DNA from: Sphingomonas sp. R647
GTDB taxonomy: Bacteria > Pseudomonadota > Alphaproteobacteria > Sphingomonadales > Sphingomonadaceae
DNA: 64,000 nucleotides
NCBI RefSeq assembly: GCF_020177055.1
Contig: NZ_JAIQXT010000003.1
Coordinates: forward strand, 372,001-436,000
Direction of reading: 5' to 3'
Part shown: positions 37,520 to 45,936 of the stretch, in pieces
Numbering within the stretch: the first letter of the stretch is position 1
Layout of the letters: every line of letters begins with the position of its first letter
The notes under the pieces: model-generated
Seen by the model: the letters and a program-made list of their open reading frames with translations, nothing else
The model's database searches: none
Told to the model about the DNA's origin: nothing
Position numbers and translations under genes: made by a program

Positions 37520-37688
37520 GTCGCCGCACTGGCGCAACGTCGTCCCGAATTCAATCATCGTGCGCGCGGGACAATAAAATCGAGGTGGACCCCGAAACGA
37601 TCCTGAACTATCCGCACCGCGCCTGCCGAATCAAGAAGTTGCGGCGGGTTTCTCAGGCCTTTGTGGCCACTCTATACTGGGGGATATC

Positions 37689-38273
37689 ATGAAGAAGTTT
37701 CTGGTCGCCGCGGCGGCATTGTCGTGCGTGCCCGGCGTCGCGTTTGCGCAGGACGAAGATCAGGGCGCGAACCTGTTCGACGGCGTCCGCATCGAGGCGC
37801 GTCTTGGCTACGAGACCCCGACCGTCAGTGGCGACGGCGACGTGTACAAGATCGGCAGCGCGGTCTCCTATGGCGCCGAGCTCGGCTATGATCTCGCGGT
37901 CAGCAACAAGGTCACCGTCGGCCCGTTCGTGAATTATGAATTCTCTGGCGTCGAACTGTGCGAAGCAGCCGACTGCCTCGATGTGAAGAGCAACCTTGCC
38001 GCTGGCGCGCGCGTAGGCGTCGCGCTGAGCCCGACCGCCGCGATCTATGGCAAGCTCGGCTATGCCTCGCTGACCATCGAGGCGTCGAGCGGTGCGGCCA
38101 GCGCCAGCGACAGCAAGGGTGGCGTCTATGGCGCGCTCGGCGTCGAGCTGTCGGTGTCGAAGAACGCCTACGTCAATCTCGAAGCGGCCTATGCCGATTT
38201 CGGTGACTTTTACGGTACCGGCTTCAACCTGCAGCGCCGTCAGGCGTCGCTGGGCTTCGGCTTCCGCTTCTGA
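37689..38273 (+). CDS. Small outer-membrane beta-barrel protein (OmpA/opacity-like)
   Basis: 194 residues. Signal peptide MKKFLVAAAALSCVPGVAFA, then about eight amphipathic beta-strands with alternating aromatic residues, ending in LGFGFRF with terminal Phe for outer-membrane insertion. EGANLFDGVRIEARLGYETP-like opening and the two Cys in ELCEAADCLD (possible extracellular disulfide) are visible. A ggggga ribosome site precedes the ATG. Porin, adhesin or structural role cannot be distinguished. Followed by a strong terminator, so monocistronic. Confidence 0.85.
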   Translation: MKKFLVAAAALSCVPGVAFAQDEDQGANLFDGVRIEARLGYETPTVSGDGDVYKIGSAVSYGAELGYDLAVSNKVTVGPFVNYEFSGVELCEAADCLDVKSNLAAGARVGVALSPTAAIYGKLGYASLTIEASSGAASASDSKGGVYGALGVELSVSKNAYVNLEAAYADFGDFYGTGFNLQRRQASLGFGFRF

Positions 38274-38297
38274 TCCCTGCGGATCGGTAACGGAAAA

Positions 38298-38327
38298 GGG
38301 GCGCTCCACCCGGAGCGCCCCTTTTTT
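38298..38327 (+). terminator. Rho-independent terminator of the small barrel-protein gene
   Basis: Perfect 10-bp stem (ggggcgctcc / ggagcgcccc) with loop accc, followed by six T residues, 24 bases after the stop codon. Confidence 0.92.
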
Positions 38328-38330
38328 GTC

Positions 38331-39536
38331 TCAGGCCGATTTCGCGCCGGTGTTGACGCCCATCGACTGAAGGTAACGCTTCACGTTGCGTGCCGCCTGC
38401 CGCAGCCGCTGTTCATTCTCGACCATCGCGATGCGCACGAACCCTTCGCCATTTTCTCCATAGCCGACGCCCGGCGCGACCGCGACCTTGGCATGGGTCA
38501 GCAACTGCTTGGAGAATTCAAGGCTGCCCAGATGCGCCAGCGCCGGCGGGAGCGGGGCCCAGGCGAACATGCTGGCGGGCGGGGGCGGGATGTCCCAGCC
38601 GGCACGGCCGAAGCTCTCGACCAGCACGTCGCGGCGCTTGTGATAGAGAACGCGGTTCTTCTCGACGATATCCTGCGGCCCGTTGAGCGCGGCGCAGGCC
38701 GCGGCCTGGATCGGGGTGAAGGCGCCGTAATCCAGATAGGATTTGACCCGCGTCATCGCTGCAATCAGCTGCTTGTTGCCGACCGCAAAACCCATGCGCC
38801 AGCCCGCCATCGAATAGGTCTTGGACAGCGAGGTGAACTCGATCGCGATATCCTTCGCGCCCGGCACCTGCAGGATCGAGACGGTCGGCTTGCCGTCGAA
38901 ATACAGCTCCGAATAGGCAAGGTCGGACAGGATCCAGACCTTGTTCTCCTTCGCCCACGCCACCAGCCGTTCGTAGAAGGCGAGGTCGACCGTCTCCGCA
39001 GTCGGGTTGGACGGATAGTTCACGACCAGGATGCTCGGGCGCGGCACGGTGAAGGCGATCGCGCGCTCAAGGCTCTCGAAATAGGCCTCGTCCGGCGTCG
39101 TCGGCACCGCGCGGATCGTCGCGCCGGCGAGGATGAAGCCGAAGGTGTGGATCGGATAGCTCGGGTTCGGCGCGAGCACGACATCGCCCGGCGCGGTGAT
39201 CGCGGTGGCGAGGCTGGCCAGCCCCTCCTTCGACCCCATCGTCACCACAACTTCGGTATCCGGGTCGATATCGACGCCAAAGCGGCGGCCATAATAATTG
39301 GCCTGGGCGCGGCGCAGGCCAGGAATGCCCTTGGATTGCGAATAGCCATGCGCATCAGGCTTGCGCGCGACTTCGATCAGTTTTTCGATGACGTGGTCGG
39401 GCGGCGGCAGGTCGGGATTGCCCATGCCGAGGTCGATAATGTCCTCCCCCGCCGCGCGCGCCGCTGCCCGCATCGCGTTGACTTCGGCGATGACATAAGG
39501 GGGCAGGCGCTTCATGCGGTAGAATTCTTCGGACAT
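38331..39536 (-). CDS. PLP-dependent aminotransferase (AlaC/LL-DAP aminotransferase-like)
   Basis: 401-residue fold-type I class I/II aminotransferase. Landmarks are IDLGMGNPDLPPPDHV, the PLP phosphate-binding region GSKEGLASLATA, the NYPSNPTAETVD motif, and the catalytic lysine in FTSLSKTYSMAGWRMGF. Closest in pattern to glutamate-pyruvate aminotransferase AlaC and the proteins often labelled LL-diaminopimelate aminotransferase. The preferred substrate is not decided by sequence. The start was set at 39536 (MSEEFYRMKRLPPY), because the upstream 60 codons are Ser/Pro/Arg-rich and overlap the promoter of the divergent PHA synthase gene. Confidence 0.92.
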   Translation of the reverse strand: MSEEFYRMKRLPPYVIAEVNAMRAAARAAGEDIIDLGMGNPDLPPPDHVIEKLIEVARKPDAHGYSQSKGIPGLRRAQANYYGRRFGVDIDPDTEVVVTMGSKEGLASLATAITAPGDVVLAPNPSYPIHTFGFILAGATIRAVPTTPDEAYFESLERAIAFTVPRPSILVVNYPSNPTAETVDLAFYERLVAWAKENKVWILSDLAYSELYFDGKPTVSILQVPGAKDIAIEFTSLSKTYSMAGWRMGFAVGNKQLIAAMTRVKSYLDYGAFTPIQAAACAALNGPQDIVEKNRVLYHKRRDVLVESFGRAGWDIPPPPASMFAWAPLPPALAHLGSLEFSKQLLTHAKVAVAPGVGYGENGEGFVRIAMVENEQRLRQAARNVKRYLQSMGVNTGAKSA

Positions 39537-39625
39537 CGTATTGGGTTCCGGCTCCTCGGGGTGGTCGCGCAACGCGCGATGCCTCGTTATACAGGGGGCG
39601 AGGCGGCAAGCCAGAGGAGAGGCGC

Positions 39626-41497
39626 GTGGCGACGGCAAAGAAAAAGACGACGACCGCAAAGACGAAGCCTGAGCCAACCCCAACCACGGCAAAGCCCAGG
39701 GCGAAGCGCGCGGCAAAACCGAAGCCCGATCCCAAGCCCGCCGCTGAGGCTGCTGCCGATCCCAAGCCTGCGCTGGAGGACCTTCAGCACTGGACCTGGG
39801 TGTTCGGCCGCGCGCAGCAGATGATGATGGAGCAGGGGCTGGACCTGGCCGGGCAGATGCCGGCCCACATGCCCGCGATGCCGCAGATGCCGGCCATGCC
39901 GACGATGCCGCCGGTCGATCCCGCCGCTGCGATGCGCGCAGGCGCGGAGTTCTGGGCCGATACGATGACGCTGTGGCAGCGCTTCCTCGACCCGGCCAAG
40001 GCGCCGAAATTCGAGGAAACCCCCGAACAGGCCCGCGACAAGCGCTTCAAGGCGCCGCAATGGCGCGAACAGCCGGTGTTCGACTTCATCCGCCAGAGCT
40101 ATCTCACGCTGTCGGGCCATTTGCTGAAGGGCGTCGACCAGATCGAGGGGCTGACCCCGAAGCAGAAGGAGCAGCTGCGCTTCGCCACGCAGGGCTTTAT
40201 CGACGCGATGAGCCCGAGCAACTTCCCCGCGACCAACCCGCTGGTGGTCGAACGGACGATCGAGACCAAGGGCGAGAATCTGCTCAAGGGCCTCGCGCAC
40301 ATGCTCGCCGACATGGGCAAGGGGCAGATGACCCAGACGGTCGAGGGCGCATTCGCGGTCGGCGAGAATATCGCGACCACGCCGGGCCGGGTGGTCAAGC
40401 GCACTCCGCTGTATGAGCTGATCCAATATTCACCGACCACCGAGAGCGTTTTCGAAACCCCGCTGGTGATCTTCCCGCCGTGGATCAACCGCTTCTACAT
40501 TCTCGACCTGACGCCGGAGAAGAGCTTCATCCGCTGGGCGGTAGAGCAGGGGCTGACCGTGTTCGTCGTGTCGTGGAAATCGGCCGATGCCAGCATGGCC
40601 GATGTCATGTGGGACGATTATGTCGAGCGCGGCCAGATCGACGCGATCAACACGATCCGCGACTTGCTGGGCGTCGAGAGCGTCCATACGATCGGCTATT
40701 GCGTCGCCGGCACGACGCTCGCCGCCACGCTGGCGGTGCTCGCTGCGCGGGGCGAAGCGGCGAAGGTCAAGAGCGCGACGTTCTTCACCGCGCAGGTCGA
40801 TTTCAGCGAGGCGGGCGACCTCAATGTGTTCGTCGATGACGAGCAGTTGGCGGCGATCCAGTCGCTGACCACCGACGGTTTCCTCGACGGGCGCTATATG
40901 GCCGCGACCTTCAACCTGCTGCGTGGGCGCGACCTGATCTGGAATTATGTCACGAGCAACTATTTGCTGGGGGAGGATTATACCCCGTTCGACCTGCTCC
41001 ACTGGAATTCGGACGTCACCAACCTGCCGGCCAAATGGCATGCCAGCTATCTGTCCGACCTGTATCGCGACAATCTGCTGATCCAGCCGGGCGCGCTGGC
41101 GATCGGGGGAACGCCGATCGACCTGACCCGCGTGATGACACCCGCCTATGTCCAGGCGGGGCGTGAGGATCATATCGCCCCGCCGCGCAGCGTGTGGAAG
41201 CTGACCGGGCATCTCGCCGGGCCGATCCGCTTCGTGCTTGCCGGATCGGGGCATATTGCAGGCGTGGTCAACCCGCCGTCATCGGGGAAGTATCAGTATT
41301 GGATCAACGAGGGCGGCGCGACCAATCTTGACGATTTTGTTGCAGGCGCGGTCGAGACCAAGGGCAGCTGGTGGCCGGACTGGATCCGGTGGATCGACGG
41401 CCTGGACAGCGCGCGCGTCGCAGCCAAAGGGAAGAGAATTCCCGTTTCCGATGAGGATCTTGGTCTAGCACCGGGGCGCTATGTCCGCACAAGATGA
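39626..41497 (+). CDS. phaC: Class I poly(3-hydroxyalkanoate) synthase
   Basis: Polymerises (R)-3-hydroxyacyl-CoA into PHA storage granules. 623 residues. The lipase-like box GYCVAGT carries the catalytic Cys at 359, with Asp in REDHIAP (515) and His in GHIAGVVNPP (543); all three are present. The N-terminus is unusual: about 50 residues of Lys/Thr/Pro/Ala (histone-like) and a Met-Pro repeat (residues 77-92), both ahead of the PhaC N domain. A GTG start with an aggaga ribosome site was chosen. The phasin gene follows directly; no phaA/phaB or phaR is in the window. Confidence 0.95.
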   Translation: MATAKKKTTTAKTKPEPTPTTAKPRAKRAAKPKPDPKPAAEAAADPKPALEDLQHWTWVFGRAQQMMMEQGLDLAGQMPAHMPAMPQMPAMPTMPPVDPAAAMRAGAEFWADTMTLWQRFLDPAKAPKFEETPEQARDKRFKAPQWREQPVFDFIRQSYLTLSGHLLKGVDQIEGLTPKQKEQLRFATQGFIDAMSPSNFPATNPLVVERTIETKGENLLKGLAHMLADMGKGQMTQTVEGAFAVGENIATTPGRVVKRTPLYELIQYSPTTESVFETPLVIFPPWINRFYILDLTPEKSFIRWAVEQGLTVFVVSWKSADASMADVMWDDYVERGQIDAINTIRDLLGVESVHTIGYCVAGTTLAATLAVLAARGEAAKVKSATFFTAQVDFSEAGDLNVFVDDEQLAAIQSLTTDGFLDGRYMAATFNLLRGRDLIWNYVTSNYLLGEDYTPFDLLHWNSDVTNLPAKWHASYLSDLYRDNLLIQPGALAIGGTPIDLTRVMTPAYVQAGREDHIAPPRSVWKLTGHLAGPIRFVLAGSGHIAGVVNPPSSGKYQYWINEGGATNLDDFVAGAVETKGSWWPDWIRWIDGLDSARVAAKGKRIPVSDEDLGLAPGRYVRTR

Positions 41498-41502
41498 CAG
41501 TT

Positions 41503-41564
41503 TTGTGCACTGCACAATAAACCTCTTGAATTGACCCTTCCGACGTCGTATATGCTGCATTGCA
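41503..41564 (+). promoter_or_regulatory. Phasin promoter region with two TGC-N3-GCA palindromes (candidate PhaR operators)
   Basis: Site 1 is a perfect 15-base palindrome ttgtgca-c-tgcacaa (41503-41517) with core TGCactGCA. Site 2 is ctgcattgcaat (core TGCattGCA, 41556-41564), 24 bases before the phasin ATG. PHA-granule repressors of the PhaR type recognise TGC-rich half-sites of the CTGC...GCAG kind upstream of phasin genes. Assignment to PhaR is inference; the symmetry is directly visible. Confidence 0.6.
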
Positions 41565-41587
41565 ATAATCGCAGCGAGGACGTCGAT

Positions 41588-42322
41588 ATGGCCAGCAAGG
41601 GTCCGCGTACCGGCGCGAAGAAACCGGCAAACAAGCCACCGGTCGCCAAGGCCGCGCCAAAGCCTGTCGCAGCCGCCGCTCCGGTGGTCGAAGCGAAGCC
41701 CGCGCCCATCGTTGAGGCGGTTGCGGCTCCGGTCGTTGAAACCGTCGAGACCGTCGCGGAAGCCGCGCCGGCCGTGATCGAGACGGTCGTTGAACCTGTC
41801 GCGGAAGCCGCCGAAACGGCCGCCGCACCTGTAATCGAGTTGATCGAAGATGCCGCCCCCCAGATGGCGGAAACCGCAAGCAAGGGAACTGCAATCATGG
41901 AAGCCACGATGGAAAAGAGCCAGGCGATGTTCGCCGAGATGAACGAGCGCGCCAAGGCTGCGGTCGAAAAGAACACCAAGCTGGTCGGCGAAATGACCGA
42001 GCTGGCCAAGGGCAATGTCGAAGCGATGGTCGAGAGCGGCAAGATCGCCGCCAAGGGCCTCGAGACGCTGGGCCAGGACGCTGCGGAATATAGCCGCAAG
42101 CAGTTCGAGCAGGCGACCGCCGCGATGAAGAGCATGGCCGCCGTCAAGTCGCCGGCCGACTTCTTCAAGCTGCAGAGCGACTATGTCCGCACCGCGTTCG
42201 ACTCGATGGTCGCTGAGACCTCGAAGAACACCGAAGCGTTCATCAAGCTCGCTGGCGACGCCGCGCAGCCCGTCTCGAACCGCGTCGCGGTCGCGATGGA
42301 GAAGGTCAAGACCGCGGCCTGA
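41588..42322 (+). CDS. phaP: Phasin family protein
   Basis: 244-residue PHA-granule surface protein. The N-terminal 100 residues are Ala/Pro/Val/Glu repeats (APVVEAK, APVVETV, VVEPVAEA). The C-terminal half is the phasin domain, a long amphipathic helix bundle (about 120-235; AMFAEMNERAKAAVEKNTKL, FEQATAAMKSMAAVKSPADFF). The start at MASKGPRTG has a gagg ribosome site; an upstream ATG at 41531 would read through the operator palindrome. It probably coats the granules made by the adjacent synthase and may be repressed when granules are absent. Confidence 0.92.
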   Translation: MASKGPRTGAKKPANKPPVAKAAPKPVAAAAPVVEAKPAPIVEAVAAPVVETVETVAEAAPAVIETVVEPVAEAAETAAAPVIELIEDAAPQMAETASKGTAIMEATMEKSQAMFAEMNERAKAAVEKNTKLVGEMTELAKGNVEAMVESGKIAAKGLETLGQDAAEYSRKQFEQATAAMKSMAAVKSPADFFKLQSDYVRTAFDSMVAETSKNTEAFIKLAGDAAQPVSNRVAVAMEKVKTAA

Positions 42323-42353
42323 ACCGGCCACCGGTCCTGATCGGATGAATTTG

Positions 42354-42383
42354 GGGCGGTCGCCATGCGCGGCCGCCCTTTTT
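42354..42383 (+). terminator. Rho-independent terminator of the phasin gene
   Basis: 10-bp stem (gggcggtcgc / gcggccgccc, one G-U pair), loop catgc, followed by five T residues, 31 bases after the stop. Confidence 0.85.
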
Positions 42384-42403
42384 CGTGCTCTTCGTTTTGG
42401 TCA

Positions 42404-42483
42404 CGGCACCGGCCCGCTCCCCCACCCGGCCACCCATGGGATACTGGCGTTGGGTGGCCGGGTGGGGGAGCGGGCCGGTGCCG
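42404..42483. repeat. Perfect inverted repeat, 33-bp arms
   Basis: Left arm 42404-42436 and right arm 42451-42483 are exact reverse complements with a 14-base loop (tgggatactggcgt). It lies after the phasin terminator and before clpS. Transcribed, it would be an extremely stable hairpin in the clpS leader. Confidence 0.9.
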
Positions 42484-42485
42484 CA

Positions 42486-42508
42486 GGATTTGAGTGCAGC
42501 TCAAATCC
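42486..42508 (+). repeat. Small hairpin next to the 33-bp inverted repeat
   Basis: ggatttgag-tgcag-ctcaaatcc, a perfect 9-bp stem two bases after the large palindrome. Part of the clpS upstream region. Confidence 0.65.
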
Positions 42509-42568
42509 CGCAAATCGAATCCCGCCCCCTTGCCCTCGACTCCGCGGTGCCATATTTTCTCGGGTCTC

Positions 42569-42937
42569 ATGATAGTGCTGCGCAGCTCCACCCCGATGGC
42601 CCCGTTCGCGATGGGCGATTCCGATCGCGACGACGATGAGGGCGCCCATACCGGCGTCGCGACGCGCACCCGCGCCAAGACGAAGAAGCCGACGCCCTAC
42701 CGCGTGCTGATGCTCAACGACGATTACACTCCGATGGAGTTCGTCGTGCTGGTGCTCCAGCGCTTCTTCAAAATGGACATGGAAGAGGCCACCCGCGTGA
42801 TGCTCGCGGTGCATCAGCGCGGCGTCGGCGTGTGCGGCGTGTTCAGCTACGAAGTCGCCGAGACCAAGGTCGCGCAGGTGATGGACTTCGCCCGGCAGAA
42901 CCAGCACCCGCTGCAATGCACGCTGGAAAAGGCGTAG
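42569..42937 (+). CDS. clpS: ATP-dependent Clp protease adaptor ClpS
   Basis: N-degron adaptor that delivers proteins with bulky N-terminal residues to ClpAP. Up to 122 residues. The core [21 protein letters not shown] carries the N-end-rule pocket residues (N-D-D-Y-T-P-M), followed by [30 protein letters not shown]. The start is uncertain among ATG 42569, 42596 (MAPFAMGDS) and 42611. The acidic stretch SDRDDDEG precedes the core in all. No clpA gene follows. Confidence 0.93.
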   Translation: MIVLRSSTPMAPFAMGDSDRDDDEGAHTGVATRTRAKTKKPTPYRVLMLNDDYTPMEFVVLVLQRFFKMDMEEATRVMLAVHQRGVGVCGVFSYEVAETKVAQVMDFARQNQHPLQCTLEKA

Positions 42938-42978
42938 CTTCAGGCAAAGCGAACAAGGCTCGGACGAGGCAGAGCCGG

Positions 42979-43449
42979 TTAGTAATCGCGCCCACGATAG
43001 CGGTGGTCAGTGCCGTCCACCGGCGTGTCCCCGATGAACTCCGCCCAGACCCCGGCGGGTTGCCACACCGAATCCATCTCCGCGCGCGCCGCATTTTCGC
43101 CGATCGCATCACGGCGGTAGCGGTAGAAAAACGCGGAGACGCGGGCGTTGACGATGCAGTGGACATGGATCGTCCGCCCGTCCGCCTCGGTCATCGCGGC
43201 GGCAAAGGCTGCATAATCGGCTTCGGTGGGCGCGGCGAAATCGACGGGAATATAGGTATAGCGCATGCCGAGCGCGGCGACGCTGGCCGCTTCATCGGGC
43301 AACGCCTTCACATGCTCATGCGGTCCAAGATTGATGACATCCGTCACGCCGAGCGCAGCGATCTCGCCAAGCTGCTCCTCTGATGGCTGGCCCGAGCTCG
43401 TCAGCCTCGGGGACAGGCGTCGCCAGTTGAGGATCGCAGGGTCGCTCAC
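42979..43449 (-). CDS. Protein tyrosine phosphatase-like protein
   Basis: 156 residues. The fold pattern (LTSSGQPSEEQLGEIAALGVTDVINL, then a P-loop near residue 98) matches small dual-specificity phosphatase-like proteins related to the beta-lactamase-hydrolase-like (DUF442) group. The P-loop is HCIVNARVSAF: Cys98 to Arg103, which is C-x4-R and not the canonical C-x5-R. Activity is therefore uncertain. Convergent with clpS. Confidence 0.75.
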   Translation of the reverse strand: MSDPAILNWRRLSPRLTSSGQPSEEQLGEIAALGVTDVINLGPHEHVKALPDEAASVAALGMRYTYIPVDFAAPTEADYAAFAAAMTEADGRTIHVHCIVNARVSAFFYRYRRDAIGENAARAEMDSVWQPAGVWAEFIGDTPVDGTDHRYRGRDY

Positions 43450-43501
43450 GCGATCAGCTTAGCATGCCGATGCGGATTGCGCGACGCGCTCGAACCTTTC
43501 C

Positions 43502-43590
43502 CGTCGCCGCGGCCTTGCGCCGGGGCTGGGCTGTTCTTTGGATCGGATGAGCAAAAAGAAGCCTGGTCCCGGCTCAACGCCGGGACGACG
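43502..43590. repeat. Imperfect inverted repeat (about 30-bp arms)
   Basis: Arms 43502-43531 and 43560-43590 pair over most positions (cgtcg-cc...gccggggctgggct against agcctggtcccggc...gacg). It fills the gap upstream of the phosphatase-like gene and downstream of the Crp/Fnr-type gene. Same family as the 17.5 and 20.3 kb repeats. Confidence 0.65.
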
Positions 43591-43602
43591 AAGGGAGTTG
43601 TC

Positions 43603-44337
43603 TCACCGCGCTTCCGGCAACCAGCTCAGGTCCAGCCCTTCATACCGGTTCACATAATTCGCCGCGCGGGCGAGGGCCGCTTCGTCGATCAGCGTGACCC
43701 GCCCCGATTCGCGGCCGATCATCCCCTCTTCCTCCAGCTGGCGCAGCATGCGGTTGACATGGACCGAGGTCAGGCCGGTCGCATCGCCAATCTCTTCCTG
43801 CGTCAGGCCGAGGTTGAACGCCTTGTCGATCGTCTTGTCGGTGCCGCGCAGGCGGTTGCGCATCTCGAGCAGCAGCGCGGCGACGCGCGCCTTGGCCGAC
43901 GTGCGGCCGAGCGCGGCGAGTCGATCGGTGAGTGCCACCCGCTCGATTTGGCAGAGCACCAGAAACAGTGCCGACAAGCGCGGATGCGCGACGCTGAGTG
44001 CGCTGAACGATTGGCGATCGAACGGGCACACCACGCAATCCGACAGCGCGCACAGGGTTTCGGGAGATTCGCGATAGACGATGCTGGAAATGCCCATGAC
44101 ATCGCCGGGGAAGTGAAAGCGCAGGATCTGGCGGCTGCCATCATCCAGCAGGACGTAGCTCATCACCAGTCCCTTGCGCAGAATGTACAGCTCATCCGCC
44201 GGCTCATTCTCGCGCAGCAGGATCGCGCCGCGCCGGATATGGCGCTGACGTTCCTCCAGCCGTTCGAGCGCGGCCCGTTCTCCCGGCACGAGCGTAACCA
44301 GCTCGCCCAGGATTTCCGCGAAACAACTCCCTGACAC
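43603..44337 (-). CDS. Crp/Fnr family transcriptional regulator
   Basis: 244 residues: a cyclic-nucleotide-binding fold (about 20-130; [29 protein letters not shown]) and a Crp-type winged helix (about 150-225; [30 protein letters not shown]). No FNR-type four-Cys N-terminal cluster is present. [14 protein letters not shown] and scattered Cys ([15 protein letters not shown]) resemble sphingomonad regulators of unknown ligand. GTG 44337 was chosen for its ggaaggg ribosome site; a TTG ten codons upstream is possible. Divergent from murA. Confidence 0.88.
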   Translation of the reverse strand: MSGSCFAEILGELVTLVPGERAALERLEERQRHIRRGAILLRENEPADELYILRKGLVMSYVLLDDGSRQILRFHFPGDVMGISSIVYRESPETLCALSDCVVCPFDRQSFSALSVAHPRLSALFLVLCQIERVALTDRLAALGRTSAKARVAALLLEMRNRLRGTDKTIDKAFNLGLTQEEIGDATGLTSVHVNRMLRQLEEEGMIGRESGRVTLIDEAALARAANYVNRYEGLDLSWLPEAR

Positions 44338-44461
44338 TCTGTCCCTTCCCCCAACTTCCTCCTGCAAAGCATCGCTGCAAAATCAGCGCATTAAAGTCGA
44401 TCAAGGCGCGGAACGATCTGCCGCACTTGCGCGCGCCCTTTCACGCGATAGAAGCCCGTTA

Positions 44462-45745
44462 ATGGACCGTATTCTCATTCGTGGCGGAAACCGCCTATCC
44501 GGTAATATTGCTATATCCGGCGCGAAGAACGCCGCGTTGACGCTGATGCCGTGCGCGCTGTTAACCGACGAGCCGCTGACGCTGCGCAATCTGCCGCGTC
44601 TCGCCGATGCCGACAGCTTCGGCCATCTGCTCAATGAGCTTGGCGCATCGACCGCGATCGAGGGGACACGGCCCAGCGATTTCGGCCGCGTGCTCACCGT
44701 GCGCGCCTCGCGCCTGACCTCGACGGTCGCGCCCTACGACATCGTGCGCAAGATGCGCGCGTCGATCCTGGTGCTCGGCCCGCTGCTGGGGCGTGAGGGC
44801 GAGGCGACGGTGTCGCTGCCCGGCGGCTGCGCGATCGGCAACCGCCCGATCGACCTGCACCTTAAGGCGCTGGAAGCGATGGGCGCGGAGATCGAGCTGG
44901 CCGCAGGCTATGTAAAGGCAACGGCGCCGGGCGGGCGTTTGCCTGGTGGGCGCTACCGCTTCCCGGTCGTGTCGGTCGGCGCGACGGAAAATGCGCTGAT
45001 GGCCGCTGCCACCGCGCGCGGCACCACGGTGCTGGAGAATGCCGCGCGTGAGCCGGAAATCGTCGATCTGTGCAACCTGCTGGTCGCAATGGGTGCGTCG
45101 ATCCACGGCATCGGCAGCGAGACGCTGACGATCGAGGGCCGCGAGCGGCTGCATGGCGCGACCTATGCCGTGATGCCCGACCGGATCGAAGCGGGCAGCT
45201 ATGCCTGCGCCGCCGCGATCACCGGCGGCGACGTGGTGCTGGAAGGGGCCAAGGCCGACGACATGCGCGCGACTCTCGATGCGCTGGTCGAGGCGGGTGT
45301 GACGATCGAGGAAAAGCCCAACGGCATCCGCGTCGCCGCTGACGGCCCGCTCAAGCCGATCACTCTGTCGACCGCGCCCTATCCGGGCTTCGCCACCGAC
45401 ATGCAGGCACAGTTCATGGCGATGCTGTGCAAGGCCGACGGCGCGAGCGTGCTGACCGAGACGATCTTCGAAAACCGCTACATGCACGTGCCCGAACTGG
45501 CGCGGATGGGCGCGGACATCACCGTCAGCGGGCGTACCGCGGTGGTGCGCGGCGTCGATCGCATGGTCGGTGCGCCGGTAATGGCAACCGACCTGCGCGC
45601 ATCAATGAGCCTGATCCTCGCCGGCCTGGTCGCCGAGGGCGAGACCCAGGTCAGCCGCATCTATCACCTCGACCGCGGCTATGAGCGGCTCGAGGAGAAA
45701 CTGCAGGGCGTCGGCGCAGACATCGAACGCGTCGGTGACGGCTAG
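44462..45745 (+). CDS. murA: UDP-N-acetylglucosamine 1-carboxyvinyltransferase
   Basis: First committed step of peptidoglycan synthesis: transfers enolpyruvate from PEP to UDP-GlcNAc. 427 residues. The N-terminal [23 protein letters not shown] is the family opening (Lys in GAKNAA). The catalytic Cys is at 123 in [15 protein letters not shown], so the enzyme should be fosfomycin sensitive at this residue. [16 protein letters not shown] and [13 protein letters not shown] are landmarks of the second half. The stop codon forms the first bases of a long palindromic element. Confidence 0.96.
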   Translation: MDRILIRGGNRLSGNIAISGAKNAALTLMPCALLTDEPLTLRNLPRLADADSFGHLLNELGASTAIEGTRPSDFGRVLTVRASRLTSTVAPYDIVRKMRASILVLGPLLGREGEATVSLPGGCAIGNRPIDLHLKALEAMGAEIELAAGYVKATAPGGRLPGGRYRFPVVSVGATENALMAAATARGTTVLENAAREPEIVDLCNLLVAMGASIHGIGSETLTIEGRERLHGATYAVMPDRIEAGSYACAAAITGGDVVLEGAKADDMRATLDALVEAGVTIEEKPNGIRVAADGPLKPITLSTAPYPGFATDMQAQFMAMLCKADGASVLTETIFENRYMHVPELARMGADITVSGRTAVVRGVDRMVGAPVMATDLRASMSLILAGLVAEGETQVSRIYHLDRGYERLEEKLQGVGADIERVGDG

Positions 45746-45886
45746 CGTGTATCGCGATTTGGCCCATGCGGGGCTGCAAAACGCGATTCTCTGCGCTCCG
45801 ATGCTCACGTGCCATAAGCACGCTGCGCTTCGGTGCTCGACAATCACGTTTTTCGCCTCCGCCTGAACCAAATCGCGATACACGCT
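45744..45886. repeat. 143-nt rod-like palindromic element
   Basis: Outer arms 45744-45762 and 45868-45886 are perfect 19-bp reverse complements (agcgtgtatcgcgatttgg). Internally, most of the 105-base spacer also pairs with itself (for example gatgctcacgtgc against gcacgctgcgcttcgg, and aaaacg against cgtttt), so the whole element can fold as one long imperfect hairpin. It starts within the murA stop codon and ends 50 bases before the nucleotidase gene. Could be a miniature transposable element or a structured RNA. Confidence 0.75.
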
Positions 45887-45936
45887 GGCCACGCGCGCTG
45901 GTACCTGACCGGCGAACGACTCGTCGGGAGAATGAC

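Noticed and set aside
37673..37678. TATACT as the -10 box of the small barrel-protein gene
   Set aside because: It lies only 10 bases before the ATG and would place the transcription start on top of the ribosome site; a promoter further upstream is more likely.
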